A stretch of 44,182 nt of DNA from Pseudomonas avellanae BPIC 631 (GCF_000444135.1 NZ_ATDK01000065.1:1-44182), one strand, 5' to 3'. Counted from the first letter of the stretch, positions 16,505-25,520 are shown. Made by a program: numbers and translations. The notes: generated by a model not told the origin, from the sequence alone.

Positions 16505-16522
16505 TGTAACGTATTGTTGACG
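16505..16522. promoter_or_regulatory. PhhR/TyrR-type box 2
   Basis: TGTAAC-GTATTG-TTGACG matches TGTAAA-N6-TTTACA at 9 of 12 positions. Its centre is 73 bp, close to seven helical turns, from that of box 1. It lies nearer phhR and might also autoregulate that gene. Confidence 0.55.
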
Positions 16523-16592
16523 GAAAAGTTTGTCATGTTCAAAAAAACCTGCCGCTTTAAAAACCAATGACGTTCACAGGAACAGACCACTC

Positions 16593-18197
16593 ATGCGCAT
16601 CAAGGTCCATTGCCAGAACCGCATCGGCATTCTTCGTGACATCCTCGATCTGCTGGTCGCCTATGGCGTCAACGTGGCTCGCGGTGAAGTGGGCGGCGAG
16701 CACGGTGACGCGATCTATCTGTTTTGCCCGAACCTGATCAACCTGCAGTTTCAGGCGTTGCGTCCGAAATTCGAGGCGATCACCGGCGTGTTCGGCGTCA
16801 AGCGCGTCGGGTTGATGCCCAGCGAGCGGCGGCACATGGAACTCAATGCCTTACTTGGCGCGCTGGAGTTTCCGGTGTTGTCCATCGACATGGCCGGCGC
16901 CATCGTTGCCGCCAACCGCGCTGCTGCGCAGTTGCTGGGGGTGCGGGTCGATGAAGTGCCGGGGATCGCGTTGTCGCGGTATGCCGAGGACTTCGATCTG
17001 CCAGCGCTGGTGCGTGCCAGTCAGTCGCGGATCAACGGCCTGCGGGTCAAGGTGCGCGGCGACGTGTTTCTCGCCGACATCGCGCCGTTGCAGTCCGAGC
17101 ACGACGACAGCGAGGCCATGGCTGGCGCCGTGCTGACCCTGCACCGCGCTGACCGGGTCGGCGAGCGCATCTATCATGTGCGCAAGCAGGAATTGCGCGG
17201 CTTCGACAGTATCTTTCAGAGCTCGAAGGTCATGGCTGCTGTGGTCCGTGAAGCACGGCGCATGGCACCGCGGGACGCGCCGCTGCTGATCGAAGGCGAA
17301 ACCGGCACGGGCAAGGAGTTGCTCGCCCGCGCCTGCCACCTCGCCAGCCCACGCGGCCAGTCACCCCTGATGGCGCTCAATTGTGCCGGGCTCTCGGAGT
17401 CCATGGCCGAGATCGAATTGTTCGGCTATGAGCCCGGCGCGTTCGAGGGCGCGCGGGTTGAAGGCCGACTGGGTCTATTGGAGCTGACCGCTGGCGGCAC
17501 GTTGTTTCTGGATGGCGTAGGTGAGCTGAGTGCGCGCATGCAGGCCAAGCTGCTGCGCTTCATTCAGGACGGCAGCTTTCGCCGGGTCGGCAGTGACGAA
17601 GACATGTTTCTCGACGTGCGGGTGATGTGTTCGACGCAGGTTGACCTCTCGCAGCTGTGCGCCAGAGGCGAATTCCGCCAGGACCTCTACCATCGCCTCA
17701 ATGTGCTGTCGCTGCACATCCCGCCGCTGCGCGATTGTCTGGACGGCCTTGAGCCGCTGGTGGAGCACTTTCTCGATCACGCCAGCCGACAGATTGGCTG
17801 CGCGTTGCCACGCATGACGCCCGCGGCGCTCAAGCGTTTGAGTCAATACCATTGGCCCGGCAATGTCCGGCAACTGGAAAACGTATTGTTTCAGGCCGTT
17901 TCGCTTTGTGACGGCGGCAAGGTGCAGGCCGAGCATATTCGATTGCCCGATTACGGCGTGCGCCAGGGCTTGAGCGAGGTGTCACTGGAGGGCGGGCTGG
18001 ACGCGATTGTCGGCCGTTTTGAACGGTCGGTTCTGGAGCAGTTATATGCGCAATACCCCAGCAGTCGCCAGTTGGGCAAACGTCTGGGTGTGTCGCATAC
18101 AACCATTGCCAACAAGTTGCGCGACCATGAGTTAGGCAAAGAGCGAGGCAAGCGGACATTAAATCAGACTTCAGATAAACCTCTGGACGACAACTAA
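16593..18197 (+). CDS. phhR: PhhR, TyrR-family regulator of aromatic amino acid catabolism
   Basis: A 534-residue regulator. An ACT domain covers about 1-70 (MRIKVHCQNRIGILRDILDL), a PAS domain about 80-185, a sigma54-type AAA+ domain about 205-440 with Walker A GETGTGKE at 235-242, and a C-terminal helix-turn-helix (RQLGKRLGVSHTTIANKLRD). Two motifs differ from true sigma54 activators: GAFTGA reads GAFEGA (282-287), and Walker B reads LFLDGVGEL with Gly308 in place of the catalytic Glu. TyrR of E. coli also lacks GAFTGA and acts with sigma70. The ATG at 16593 has AGGA at 16578-16581; the frame is open for 21 codons upstream without homology. It activates phhAB in related species. Confidence 0.93.
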   Translation: MRIKVHCQNRIGILRDILDLLVAYGVNVARGEVGGEHGDAIYLFCPNLINLQFQALRPKFEAITGVFGVKRVGLMPSERRHMELNALLGALEFPVLSIDMAGAIVAANRAAAQLLGVRVDEVPGIALSRYAEDFDLPALVRASQSRINGLRVKVRGDVFLADIAPLQSEHDDSEAMAGAVLTLHRADRVGERIYHVRKQELRGFDSIFQSSKVMAAVVREARRMAPRDAPLLIEGETGTGKELLARACHLASPRGQSPLMALNCAGLSESMAEIELFGYEPGAFEGARVEGRLGLLELTAGGTLFLDGVGELSARMQAKLLRFIQDGSFRRVGSDEDMFLDVRVMCSTQVDLSQLCARGEFRQDLYHRLNVLSLHIPPLRDCLDGLEPLVEHFLDHASRQIGCALPRMTPAALKRLSQYHWPGNVRQLENVLFQAVSLCDGGKVQAEHIRLPDYGVRQGLSEVSLEGGLDAIVGRFERSVLEQLYAQYPSSRQLGKRLGVSHTTIANKLRDHELGKERGKRTLNQTSDKPLDDN

Positions 18198-18254
18198 TGC
18201 GGTGCATGCGCCTCGCAGTCAGTGTCTGCAAGGCGTCGTGCATCCGTTGCAGCA

Positions 18255-18521
18255 TCAACCGTTACTGCAGCCGTTGCCCATCACCTGATAACTCATGGTG
18301 TGCCGCGCGCCCTGCGAGTCTTCGTAGACCATGCGTGCCGGCACCACTTCGCAAACGCTGGGGATCTGGCTGATGGAAATGACCCGGGCGATGTCCAGGT
18401 GAGTGCCGTAGGTGTACTGCTCGACACGGGCCTGCTGGACGGCCACTTTCGTTTGCGATTCTTCGGCCATAGCCAAGCTGCTGACACCGCAAAGTGCCAA
18501 TGCCACTAATAAAGCTTTCAT
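18255..18521 (-). CDS. DUF2790 secreted protein
   Basis: An 88-residue exported protein. A signal peptide (about 1-19, MKALLVALALCGVSSLAMA) is followed by the DUF2790 core: VEQYTYGTHLDIARVISI, then CEVVPARMVYEDSQG and RHTMSYQVMGNGC. Two cysteines of the mature chain could form a disulphide. The family occurs mainly in pseudomonads, often in several copies, and its function is unknown. It is convergent with phhR and divergent from acsA. No partner gene is obvious. Confidence 0.85.
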   Translation of the reverse strand: MKALLVALALCGVSSLAMAEESQTKVAVQQARVEQYTYGTHLDIARVISISQIPSVCEVVPARMVYEDSQGARHTMSYQVMGNGCSNG

Positions 18522-18856
18522 TGTGTTTTACCTTTTTGAGGGTGAGAGCGGCCGCATCACGTTTTTCAACGTTATGTGCGAGCGCTGTCTGATAGTTGAA
18601 GCGAGCTGCGTGGGGGCAACTGATGTTTGCCTTGTTGGCGAAATGGATTCTAGGCGCGTCGTGATGCCACATATATAAAGACCTTGGATAAGCGCTTTCA
18701 TCAAAACGGTAATAATCCTGAGGGCAGCTGCAAGCTTCAAGCTGTTGAGCTTGCCGCTCCGGCCCCGCCCGGTAATACCAATGTCGAATGGCTCCGCCGG
18801 GTAGGGCGGGATACAACGGGTGCATAAAACAACAACTATCCACCGAGGTAACCAAG
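18522..18856. other. 335-bp gap between the DUF2790 gene and acsA: repeats only
   Basis: It holds a GCAAGCT/AGCTTGC repeat (18724-18758) and an imperfect GC-rich inverted repeat (CCCCGCCCGG near 18763 and CCGGGTAGGGCGGG near 18798). I see no coding sequence I can support and no clear acsA promoter. Confidence 0.6.
18724..18758. repeat. GCAAGCTTCAAGC-type repeat, second occurrence
   Basis: GCAAGCT (18730-18736) and AGCTTGC (18748-18754) pair around an 11-nt loop. The flanks (GCAGCTGCAAGC and GCTTGCCGCT) resemble the element at 3643-3719 next to cpxR. Confidence 0.65.
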
Positions 18857-20812
18857 ATGAGTGCAGCTTCCCTGTACCCCGTCCGCCCAGAAGTCGCAGC
18901 GACTACGCTGACGGATGAGGCGACCTACAAGGCCATGTACCAGCAGTCGGTGGTCAACCCGGATGGTTTCTGGCGTGAGCAGGCGCAGCGCCTCGACTGG
19001 ATCAAGCCGTTCAGCGTGGTCAAGCAGACCTCGTTCGACGACCATCGCGTCGACATCAAATGGTTTGCCGATGGCACGTTGAACGTTGCCTACAACTGCC
19101 TGGACCGTCACCTGGCCGAGCGCGGCGACACCATCGCCATCATCTGGGAAGGCGACGACCCTTCCGAGCACCGCGAAATCACCTACCGCGAGCTGCACGA
19201 AGAAGTCTGCAAATTCGCCAACGCCCTGCGCGGCCAGGACGTGCACCGTGGCGACGTTGTCACCATCTATATGCCGATGATCCCCGAGGCTGTGGTCGCC
19301 ATGCTGGCGTGCGCCCGGATCGGTGCGATTCACTCGGTGGTGTTCGGCGGTTTCTCGCCGGAAGCACTGGCGGGGCGGATCATCGATTGCAGCTCCAAGG
19401 TGGTGATCACCGCCGACGAAGGCCTGCGTGGCGGTAAAAAGACCCCGCTCAAGGCCAACGTCGACCGCGCCCTGACCAACCCGGAAACCAGCAGCGTGCA
19501 GAAGGTTATCGTCTGCAAGCGCACCGGCGGCGAGATCGAGTGGAACCGTCACCGCGACATCTGGTATCACGCGCTGCTTGAAGTGGCGTCCAGCACCTGC
19601 GCACCCAAAGAGATGGGCGCGGAAGAATCGCTGTTCATCCTTTACACCTCAGGCTCGACCGGCAAACCCAAAGGCGTGCTGCACACCACGGCGGGCTATC
19701 TGCTCTACGCCGCGCTCACACACGAGCGCGTGTTCGACTACAAGCCGGGCGAAATCTACTGGTGCACTGCCGACGTTGGCTGGGTCACCGGGCACAGTTA
19801 CATCGTCTATGGCCCGCTGGCCAATGGCGCGACCACGCTGCTGTTTGAAGGTGTGCCGAACTACCCGGACATCACTCGCGTGTCGAAGATCATCGACAAG
19901 CATAAGGTCAACATCCTCTACACCGCCCCGACCGCGATTCGCGCCATGATGGCCGAAGGCACCAAGTCCGTCGAAGGTGCGGACGGTTCCAGCCTGCGCC
20001 TGTTGGGTTCGGTGGGCGAGCCGATCAACCCGGAAGCCTGGGGCTGGTACTACAACACCGTCGGCAAGCAGAACTGCCCGATTGTCGACACTTGGTGGCA
20101 GACCGAAACCGGCGGCATTCTGATCAGCCCGCTGCCAGGTGCAACGGCGCTGAAGCCGGGCTCGGCCACTCGGCCGTTCTTCGGCGTGATTCCGGCGCTG
20201 GTGGATAACCTGGGTAACCTTATCGAAGGCGCGGCCGAGGGCAATCTGGTGATTCTCGATTCCTGGCCAGGTCAGTCGCGCACGCTGTACGGCGACCATG
20301 ACCGGTTCGTCGACACTTACTTCAAGACCTTCCGGGGCATGTACTTCACCGGTGACGGTGCCCGTCGCGATGAAGACGGCTACTACTGGATCACCGGGCG
20401 CGTGGACGATGTGCTCAACGTATCAGGCCACCGGATGGGCACAGCCGAGATCGAGAGCGCGATGGTTGCGCACCCGAAAGTCGCCGAAGCCGCTGTGGTC
20501 GGTGTGCCGCACGATCTGAAAGGGCAGGGCATCTACGTCTACGTCACCCTGAATGCCGGCGAAGAGCCGAGCGATGCGCTGCGCACCGAACTGCGTAACT
20601 GGGTGCGCAAGGAAATCGGCCCGATTGCCTCCCCGGACTTCATCCAGTGGGCACCCGGCCTGCCGAAAACCCGTTCGGGCAAGATCATGCGCCGCATCCT
20701 GCGCAAGATCGCCACCGCCGAGTACGACGCGCTGGGCGATATCTCCACCCTGGCCGATCCGGGCGTGGTGCAGCACCTGATCGAAACGCACAAGAGCATG
20801 AGCGCGGCCTGA
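18857..20812 (+). CDS. acsA: Acetyl-CoA synthetase (AMP-forming)
   Basis: A 651-residue enzyme that activates acetate to acetyl-CoA through acetyl-AMP. The ATP-binding loop [22 protein letters not shown], and the C-terminal [15 protein letters not shown] are intact. The catalytic lysine is K609, the residue whose acetylation switches the enzyme off in other bacteria. Length and end points match the family. The ATG at 18857 follows GAGG at 18844-18847; the open frame upstream lacks homology. It is a single gene closed by a strong terminator. Confidence 0.96.
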   Translation: MSAASLYPVRPEVAATTLTDEATYKAMYQQSVVNPDGFWREQAQRLDWIKPFSVVKQTSFDDHRVDIKWFADGTLNVAYNCLDRHLAERGDTIAIIWEGDDPSEHREITYRELHEEVCKFANALRGQDVHRGDVVTIYMPMIPEAVVAMLACARIGAIHSVVFGGFSPEALAGRIIDCSSKVVITADEGLRGGKKTPLKANVDRALTNPETSSVQKVIVCKRTGGEIEWNRHRDIWYHALLEVASSTCAPKEMGAEESLFILYTSGSTGKPKGVLHTTAGYLLYAALTHERVFDYKPGEIYWCTADVGWVTGHSYIVYGPLANGATTLLFEGVPNYPDITRVSKIIDKHKVNILYTAPTAIRAMMAEGTKSVEGADGSSLRLLGSVGEPINPEAWGWYYNTVGKQNCPIVDTWWQTETGGILISPLPGATALKPGSATRPFFGVIPALVDNLGNLIEGAAEGNLVILDSWPGQSRTLYGDHDRFVDTYFKTFRGMYFTGDGARRDEDGYYWITGRVDDVLNVSGHRMGTAEIESAMVAHPKVAEAAVVGVPHDLKGQGIYVYVTLNAGEEPSDALRTELRNWVRKEIGPIASPDFIQWAPGLPKTRSGKIMRRILRKIATAEYDALGDISTLADPGVVQHLIETHKSMSAA

Positions 20813-20829
20813 CCGGTCGATGAGTGAAG

Positions 20830-20866
20830 GCGCCCCGTTCGGTGAAAACCGGGCGGGGCGTTTTTG
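20830..20866 (+). terminator. Intrinsic terminator after acsA
   Basis: Stem GCGCCCCG (20830-20837) pairs with CGGGGCG (20854-20860), followed by TTTTT at 20861-20865. It starts 18 bp after the acsA stop. Confidence 0.9.
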
Positions 20867-21140
20867 TCTGCGCTGATTTCTGTTGATAAAAATGGGATAT
20901 ATATCGAGTTGTTACCGGTTTACCCGCTGTTGCAGGGCAATGCTTCGTTGTGGGACGTCGCTGGGTTTATTTGTAGGAAAACGCGACGCATCAGTGCGTT
21001 TCATCAGTCATGTGCAACGCTGGGCTTGCCGGATTAGAAGGCTTTGCCAATAATAGGCGCGCTTTTTGCTGTAACCATAGGTTAGGCTTGTGCTGCTGGA
21101 TCAGTAGAAGCATGCTCCGTCAATAGCGTAAGGTGGCTTT
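20867..21140. other. Gap upstream of the aotJ promoter: nothing assigned
   Basis: The acsA-aotJ interval is 532 bp. Its distal part has an AT-rich patch near 20880-20910 and a short AAACGC/GCGTTT hairpin near 20980-21002, but no ORF or RNA I can support. Confidence 0.5.
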
Positions 21141-21204
21141 TCAGGCGCTTCTGTAACTACTTGTCGCATTGAAGAAATATCGACTTCGAGCCTGTCGTTA
21201 AAAT
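21141..21204 (+). promoter_or_regulatory. Probable ArgR-activated aotJ promoter
   Basis: The proximal half-site TGTCGC-N8-AA at 21162-21177 fits the Pseudomonas ArgR half-site TGTCGCN8AA exactly. A weaker half-site begins 21 bp upstream (21141, TCAGGC-N8-AA). The -10-like TAAAAT is at 21199-21204, 37 nt from the start of TGTCGC, so the operator covers the -35 region. The aruC promoter has the same spacing. Transcription would start near 21211, giving a leader of about 134 nt. Confidence 0.75.
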
Positions 21205-21344
21205 GCCCCTCATTCGTCGAAGGTCGATGACCCGCCAACCCGGTGTCACGCATCAGGCGTCGCTCTCCCCCGAGATTGTCCTTTCGCACAGTGGGCGCTT
21301 GCTCACTTTGCCACTTGTTGCGCTTTACCGATGGAGTTCTGAAA

Positions 21345-22121
21345 ATGAAAAAGCTCATGCTTATTGGCGCGCTGGCGTTGTCCGTGCTCGCCCAGCCGAC
21401 GTTCGCTGACGAAAAACCGCTGAAAATCGGTATCGAGGCGGCTTACCCTCCATTCGCGTCCAAGGCGCCGGACGGCAGCATCGTCGGTTTCGACTACGAC
21501 ATCGGCAATGCGCTGTGCGAAGAAATGAAAGCCAGGTGCACGTGGGTCGAGCAAGAGTTCGACGGCCTGATCCCGGCGCTCAAAGTGCGCAAGATCGACG
21601 CGATCCTGTCGTCGATGTCGATCACCGACGACCGCAAGAAGTCCGTTGATTTCACCGGCAAGTATTACAATTCCCCGGCGCGCCTGGTGATGAAGGACGG
21701 CGTGACCGTCAGCGACAGCCTTGCCGAGCTCAAGGGCAAGAAGATCGGCGTACAGCGCGGTTCGATCCACGAACGTTTCGCCCGTGAAGTCCTCGCCCCT
21801 AAAGGCGTTGAAGTGACGCCGTACGGTTCGCAGAACGAAATCTACCTGGATATCGGTGCAGGTCGTCTGGACGGCACCATCGCTGACGCCACGCTGCTGC
21901 AGGACGGCTTCCTGAAAACCGACTCCGGCAAGGGCTTTGCCTTTGTGGGCCCGGCGTTCACTGACCCGAACTACTTCGGCGACGGCATCGGCATCGCCGT
22001 GCGCAAAGGCGACAAGGCCAACCTCGACCGCCTCAACGCTGCCATTGCCGCGATCCGCGCCAACGGCAAGTACAAGGCCATCCAGGACAAGTATTTCGAC
22101 TTCGATATCTACGGCAAGTAA
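21345..22121 (+). CDS. aotJ: Arginine/ornithine ABC transporter periplasmic binding protein AotJ
   Basis: A 258-residue periplasmic solute-binding protein of the HisJ/ArgT type. A signal peptide occupies about 1-21 ([23 protein letters not shown]). The mature protein carries the cationic amino acid pocket motifs [51 protein letters not shown] and [11 protein letters not shown]. The ATG at 21345 gives the signal peptide; upstream codons in the open frame do not fit. It is followed by an attenuator-like hairpin, then aotQ. The operon order aotJQMOP-argR matches P. aeruginosa. Confidence 0.95.
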   Translation: MKKLMLIGALALSVLAQPTFADEKPLKIGIEAAYPPFASKAPDGSIVGFDYDIGNALCEEMKARCTWVEQEFDGLIPALKVRKIDAILSSMSITDDRKKSVDFTGKYYNSPARLVMKDGVTVSDSLAELKGKKIGVQRGSIHERFAREVLAPKGVEVTPYGSQNEIYLDIGAGRLDGTIADATLLQDGFLKTDSGKGFAFVGPAFTDPNYFGDGIGIAVRKGDKANLDRLNAAIAAIRANGKYKAIQDKYFDFDIYGK

Positions 22122-22142
22122 GTCTTCGTACCGATCCTGATC

Positions 22143-22181
22143 AATGGCGCAAACAGAATTGCCTGGGTTGCGCCATTTTTA
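22143..22181 (+). terminator. Intra-operon terminator/attenuator after aotJ
   Basis: Stem AATGGCGCAA (22143-22152) pairs with TTGCGCCATT (22168-22177), followed by a short T-run. It lies 22 bp after aotJ and 24 bp before aotQ. Such hairpins commonly let the binding-protein gene be expressed well above the permease genes. Confidence 0.85.
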
Positions 22182-22205
22182 TTCCACGCTTGAGGACCGC
22201 ACATC

Positions 22206-22895
22206 ATGTTGAAAGGTTACGGGGCTGTCATCCTCGAAGGTGCCTGGCTGACGTTGCAGCTGGCCCTGTCGTCGATGGCTCTGGCGATCGTTCTCGGTCT
22301 GATCGGCGTGGCGCTTCGTCTGTCGCCGGTGCGCTGGATTGCCTGGCTGGGCGATCTGTACAGCACTGTGGTGCGCGGCATTCCTGATCTGGTGCTGATT
22401 CTGCTGATTTTCTACGGCGGTCAGGACCTGCTCAACCGTGTGGCACCGCTCTTGGGTTTCGATGACTACATCGATCTCGATCCGTTGCTGGCTGGCATCT
22501 GCACGCTGGGCTTCATTTTCGGGGCGTACCTCTCGGAAACCTTTCGTGGCGCGTTCATGGCCATCCCCAAGGGGCAGGCCGAGGCAGGCATGGCGTATGG
22601 CCTGAGCAGCGGCAAGGTGTTCTTCCGCATTCTGGTGCCGCAGATGATTCGTCTGGCGATACCCGGTTTCACCAACAACTGGCTGGTGCTGACCAAAGCC
22701 ACCGCGCTGATTTCCGTGGTCGGCCTGCAAGACATGATGTTCAAGGCCAAGCAGGCGGCCGATGCCACCCGCGAACCCTTTACCTTATTCCTGGCGGTTG
22801 CTGCGATGTACCTGGTGATCACCAGTGTTTCGCTGCTCGCTTTGCGTTATCTGGAAAAACGCTACTCGGTAGGCGTCAGGGCGGCTGACCTATGA
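22206..22895 (+). CDS. aotQ: Arginine/ornithine ABC transporter permease AotQ
   Basis: A 229-residue inner-membrane permease of the HisQ type with about five hydrophobic segments. The cytoplasmic EAA loop that contacts the ATPase is visible around residues 115-135 (AIPKGQAEAGMAYGLSSG). GAGGA precedes the ATG. Its stop overlaps the aotM start (ATGA), so the two permease subunits are translationally coupled and probably pair as a heterodimer. Confidence 0.94.
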   Translation: MLKGYGAVILEGAWLTLQLALSSMALAIVLGLIGVALRLSPVRWIAWLGDLYSTVVRGIPDLVLILLIFYGGQDLLNRVAPLLGFDDYIDLDPLLAGICTLGFIFGAYLSETFRGAFMAIPKGQAEAGMAYGLSSGKVFFRILVPQMIRLAIPGFTNNWLVLTKATALISVVGLQDMMFKAKQAADATREPFTLFLAVAAMYLVITSVSLLALRYLEKRYSVGVRAADL

Positions 22896-23590
22896 TCTTC
22901 GACTACAACGTGATCTGGGACAGCCTGCCGCTGTACTTCGGCGGTCTGCTGATGACCCTCAAATTGCTGGCGATTTCTCTCGCGTTCGGGCTGCTCGCGG
23001 CGCTGCCGCTGGGCCTGATGCGGGTCTCGAAAAACCCTTGGGTCAATATGCCGGCCTGGCTGTACACCTACGTGATTCGCGGCACGCCGATGCTGGTCCA
23101 GCTGTTCCTGATCTATTACGGCCTGGCTCAGTTTGCGGCCGTGCGCGAGAGCTTTTTTTGGCCGTGGCTGTCCAGTGCAACCTTCTGCGCCTGTTTGGCC
23201 TTCGCCATCAATACCAGCGCCTACACGGCCGAGATCATTGCCGGCAGCCTCAAGGCCACGCCGGCCGGCGAAATCGAGGCGGCGCGGGCCATGGGCATGT
23301 CGAAGGCGAAAATGTATCGGCGCATTCTGCTGCCGTCGGCCTTGCGCCGGGCACTGCCGCAATACAGCAACGAGGTGATCATGATGCTGCAGACCACCAG
23401 TCTGGCGTCCATCGTCACCCTGATCGACATCACCGGCGCGGCACGCACCGTCAACGCGCAGTTCTACCTGCCTTTCGAGGCCTACGTCACCGCAGGCGTT
23501 TTTTATCTGTGCCTGACATTCATTCTGGTGCGGCTGTTCAAGATCGCCGAACGCCGCTGGCTGGGCTATCTCGCCCCACGGAAGGTCTGA
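22892..23590 (+). CDS. aotM: Arginine/ornithine ABC transporter permease AotM
   Basis: A 232-residue permease of the HisM type with five or so membrane segments. Motifs: YVIRGTPMLVQLFLIYYGLA near residues 60-80 and the EAA loop KATPAGEIEAARAMGMSKAK near 120-140. It forms the membrane channel with AotQ. It is followed after one base by aotO. Confidence 0.94.
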   Translation: MIFDYNVIWDSLPLYFGGLLMTLKLLAISLAFGLLAALPLGLMRVSKNPWVNMPAWLYTYVIRGTPMLVQLFLIYYGLAQFAAVRESFFWPWLSSATFCACLAFAINTSAYTAEIIAGSLKATPAGEIEAARAMGMSKAKMYRRILLPSALRRALPQYSNEVIMMLQTTSLASIVTLIDITGAARTVNAQFYLPFEAYVTAGVFYLCLTFILVRLFKIAERRWLGYLAPRKV

Positions 23591-23591
23591 A

Positions 23592-24704
23592 ATGCAAAGA
23601 ATCGATCATGTATTGCCGTGGGGCACCCTCGGCACCGAACGCACGCTCAGTGTCTTTCGTTTCGGCACCGGCGAGCGCAAAGCTTACATTCAGGCCAGCC
23701 TGCACGCTGACGAGCTGCCTGGCATGCGCACCGCCTGGGAACTGAAAAAACGCCTGACCCAGCTGGAACAGCAGGGCGCGCTGACGGGCGTCATCGAACT
23801 GGTGCCGGTCGCCAACCCGCTGGGCCTGGGGCAGTTGCTGCAAGGCGCGCACCAAGGGCGTTTCGAGTTCGGCAGCGGCAAGAATTTCAACCGCGACTTC
23901 ACCGAGCTGAGCGAGCCGGTCGCCCAATTGCTGGAAGGTCAGCTGGGCGATGACCCGCGTGCCAATATCCATTTGATTCGTCAGGCGATGACCACGGCAC
24001 TCGAAAGCCTGCCCGCAGCGCAATCCGAGTTGCAGGGCATGCAGCGCATTTTGCTCAAGCACGCCTGCATCGCCGATGTGGTGCTCGACCTGCATTGCGA
24101 TGCCGACGCCGCGCTGCACATGTATGCCTTGCCGCAACACTGGCCGCAGTGGCGTTCGCTGTCGGCGCACCTGAATGTTCAGGTGGCGCTGCTGGCCGAG
24201 GATTCCGGCGGTAGCTCGTTCGATGAAGCCTGCTCGCTGCCGTGGTTGCGTCTGTCACAGGCCTTCCCGCAGGCACAGATTCCATTGGCCTGTCTGTCGA
24301 CCACTATCGAACTGGGTGGTCAGGCCGACACTGGCAAGCCCCAGGCCGAAGCGCACGCCGAGGGTATTCTGGCGTTTCTGGCCGAGCAGGGCTTCATCAG
24401 TGGTGACTGGCCGCAGCCTGCGCACGAAGCCTGCGAAGGCATGCCGTTCGAAGGCACTGAATTGCTCTATGCGCCGCATCCTGGCGTGGTGACGTTTCTG
24501 CGCGCCGCAGGCGACAGGGTCGAAGTCGGCGATCCGCTGTTCGAAGTCATCGACCCGCTGTCCGATCAGGTCAGCACCCTTTGCGCGAATACTGCCGGGG
24601 TGTTGTTCGCCATCGAGCGGCTTCGTTACGCTCAACCCGGTTTCTGGCTGGCCAAAGTGGCGGGGCGTACTGCGCTGCGTCACGGGCGTCTGCTCAGTGA
24701 TTGA
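23592..24704 (+). CDS. aotO: AotO, succinylglutamate desuccinylase/aspartoacylase-like metalloprotein
   Basis: A 370-residue protein of the M14-related AstE/aspartoacylase family. Zinc-ligand motifs are visible: H38 and E41 in ASLHADELPGMRTAW, and a later His in VLDLHCDADAALHMY (about 161). A C-terminal domain follows (about 285-370) with a lipoyl-like pattern (HPGVVTFLRAAGDRVEVGDP). It has no signal peptide, so it is cytoplasmic. It lies between aotM and aotP, as in P. aeruginosa, where transport reportedly does not need it. The substrate is unknown; cleavage of an acylated or modified amino acid is plausible. It is a distant paralogue of aruE, 9 kb downstream. Confidence 0.88.
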   Translation: MQRIDHVLPWGTLGTERTLSVFRFGTGERKAYIQASLHADELPGMRTAWELKKRLTQLEQQGALTGVIELVPVANPLGLGQLLQGAHQGRFEFGSGKNFNRDFTELSEPVAQLLEGQLGDDPRANIHLIRQAMTTALESLPAAQSELQGMQRILLKHACIADVVLDLHCDADAALHMYALPQHWPQWRSLSAHLNVQVALLAEDSGGSSFDEACSLPWLRLSQAFPQAQIPLACLSTTIELGGQADTGKPQAEAHAEGILAFLAEQGFISGDWPQPAHEACEGMPFEGTELLYAPHPGVVTFLRAAGDRVEVGDPLFEVIDPLSDQVSTLCANTAGVLFAIERLRYAQPGFWLAKVAGRTALRHGRLLSD

Positions 24705-24726
24705 CCGTTCTGTGAGAACCGAAAGC

Positions 24727-25491
24727 ATGAACAAACTGGAAGTCCAGGACCTGCACAAGCGCTATGGCAGTCACGAAGTGATCAAGGGCGTTTCCCTGAC
24801 CGCGAAAGCTGGCGATGTCATCAGTATCATCGGCTCCAGCGGCTCGGGCAAAAGCACCTTTCTGCGCTGCATCAACCTGCTCGAACAGCCCCATGCCGGC
24901 AAGATCCTGCTCAACAATGAAGAGTTGAAGCTGGTGCCGAACAAGGACGGCGGCCTCAAGGCGGCCGACGCCAAGCAGTTGCAGCGAATGCGCTCGCGGC
25001 TGTCGATGGTGTTTCAGCACTTCAACCTGTGGTCGCACATGACAGCGCTGCAGAACATCATCGAAGCGCCGGTTCACGTGCTGGGCGTTTCGAAAAAGGA
25101 AGCGCTGGAAAAGGCCGAGTACTATCTGGCCAAGGTTGGTGTGTCGCATCGCAAGGACGCTTATCCAGGGCACATGTCCGGTGGCGAGCAGCAGCGTGTG
25201 GCGATTGCCCGCGCGCTGGCGATGGAGCCCGAGGTGATGCTGTTCGACGAACCGACTTCTGCGCTGGACCCTGAACTGGTCGGCGATGTGCTCAAGGTCA
25301 TGCAGGGCCTGGCCCAGGAAGGCCGGACCATGGTGGTGGTGACTCATGAAATGGGCTTTGCCCGTGAGGTTTCCAACCAGTTGGTGTTTCTGCATCAGGG
25401 TGTGGTGCTGGAGCGTGGCGACCCACGCGAAGTGCTGGCCAATCCGCAGACCGAGCGCTTGCAGCAGTTTTTGTCCGGCAGCCTCAAGTGA
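24727..25491 (+). CDS. aotP: Arginine/ornithine ABC transporter ATP-binding protein AotP
   Basis: A 254-residue ATPase that energises the AotQM permease. Walker A GSSGSGKS is at 36-43. The ABC signature ([15 protein letters not shown]) and Walker B ([17 protein letters not shown]) lie near 155-185, and the H-loop (VVVTHEMGF) follows. The ATG at 24727 ([14 protein letters not shown]) is the family start; an in-frame ATG 30 bp upstream overlaps aotO and adds ten unmatched residues. Confidence 0.95.
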   Translation: MNKLEVQDLHKRYGSHEVIKGVSLTAKAGDVISIIGSSGSGKSTFLRCINLLEQPHAGKILLNNEELKLVPNKDGGLKAADAKQLQRMRSRLSMVFQHFNLWSHMTALQNIIEAPVHVLGVSKKEALEKAEYYLAKVGVSHRKDAYPGHMSGGEQQRVAIARALAMEPEVMLFDEPTSALDPELVGDVLKVMQGLAQEGRTMVVVTHEMGFAREVSNQLVFLHQGVVLERGDPREVLANPQTERLQQFLSGSLK

Positions 25492-25496
25492 CGATC

Positions 25497-25520
25497 GGCA
25501 TCGCATGGCGATGCCTTTTT
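25497..25520 (+). terminator. Terminator between aotP and argR
   Basis: A perfect 8-bp stem (GGCATCGC 25497-25504, GCGATGCC 25508-25515) with a 3-nt loop, then TTTTT at 25516-25520. It begins 6 bp after aotP. It should reduce readthrough into argR, which may also have its own promoter in the following 105 bp. Confidence 0.9.

Noticed and set aside
16319..16592. Possible sigma54 (-24/-12) promoter for phhA
   Set aside because: I found no GG-N10-GC match in the right place on the minus strand, and PhhR lacks intact GAFTGA and Walker B motifs.
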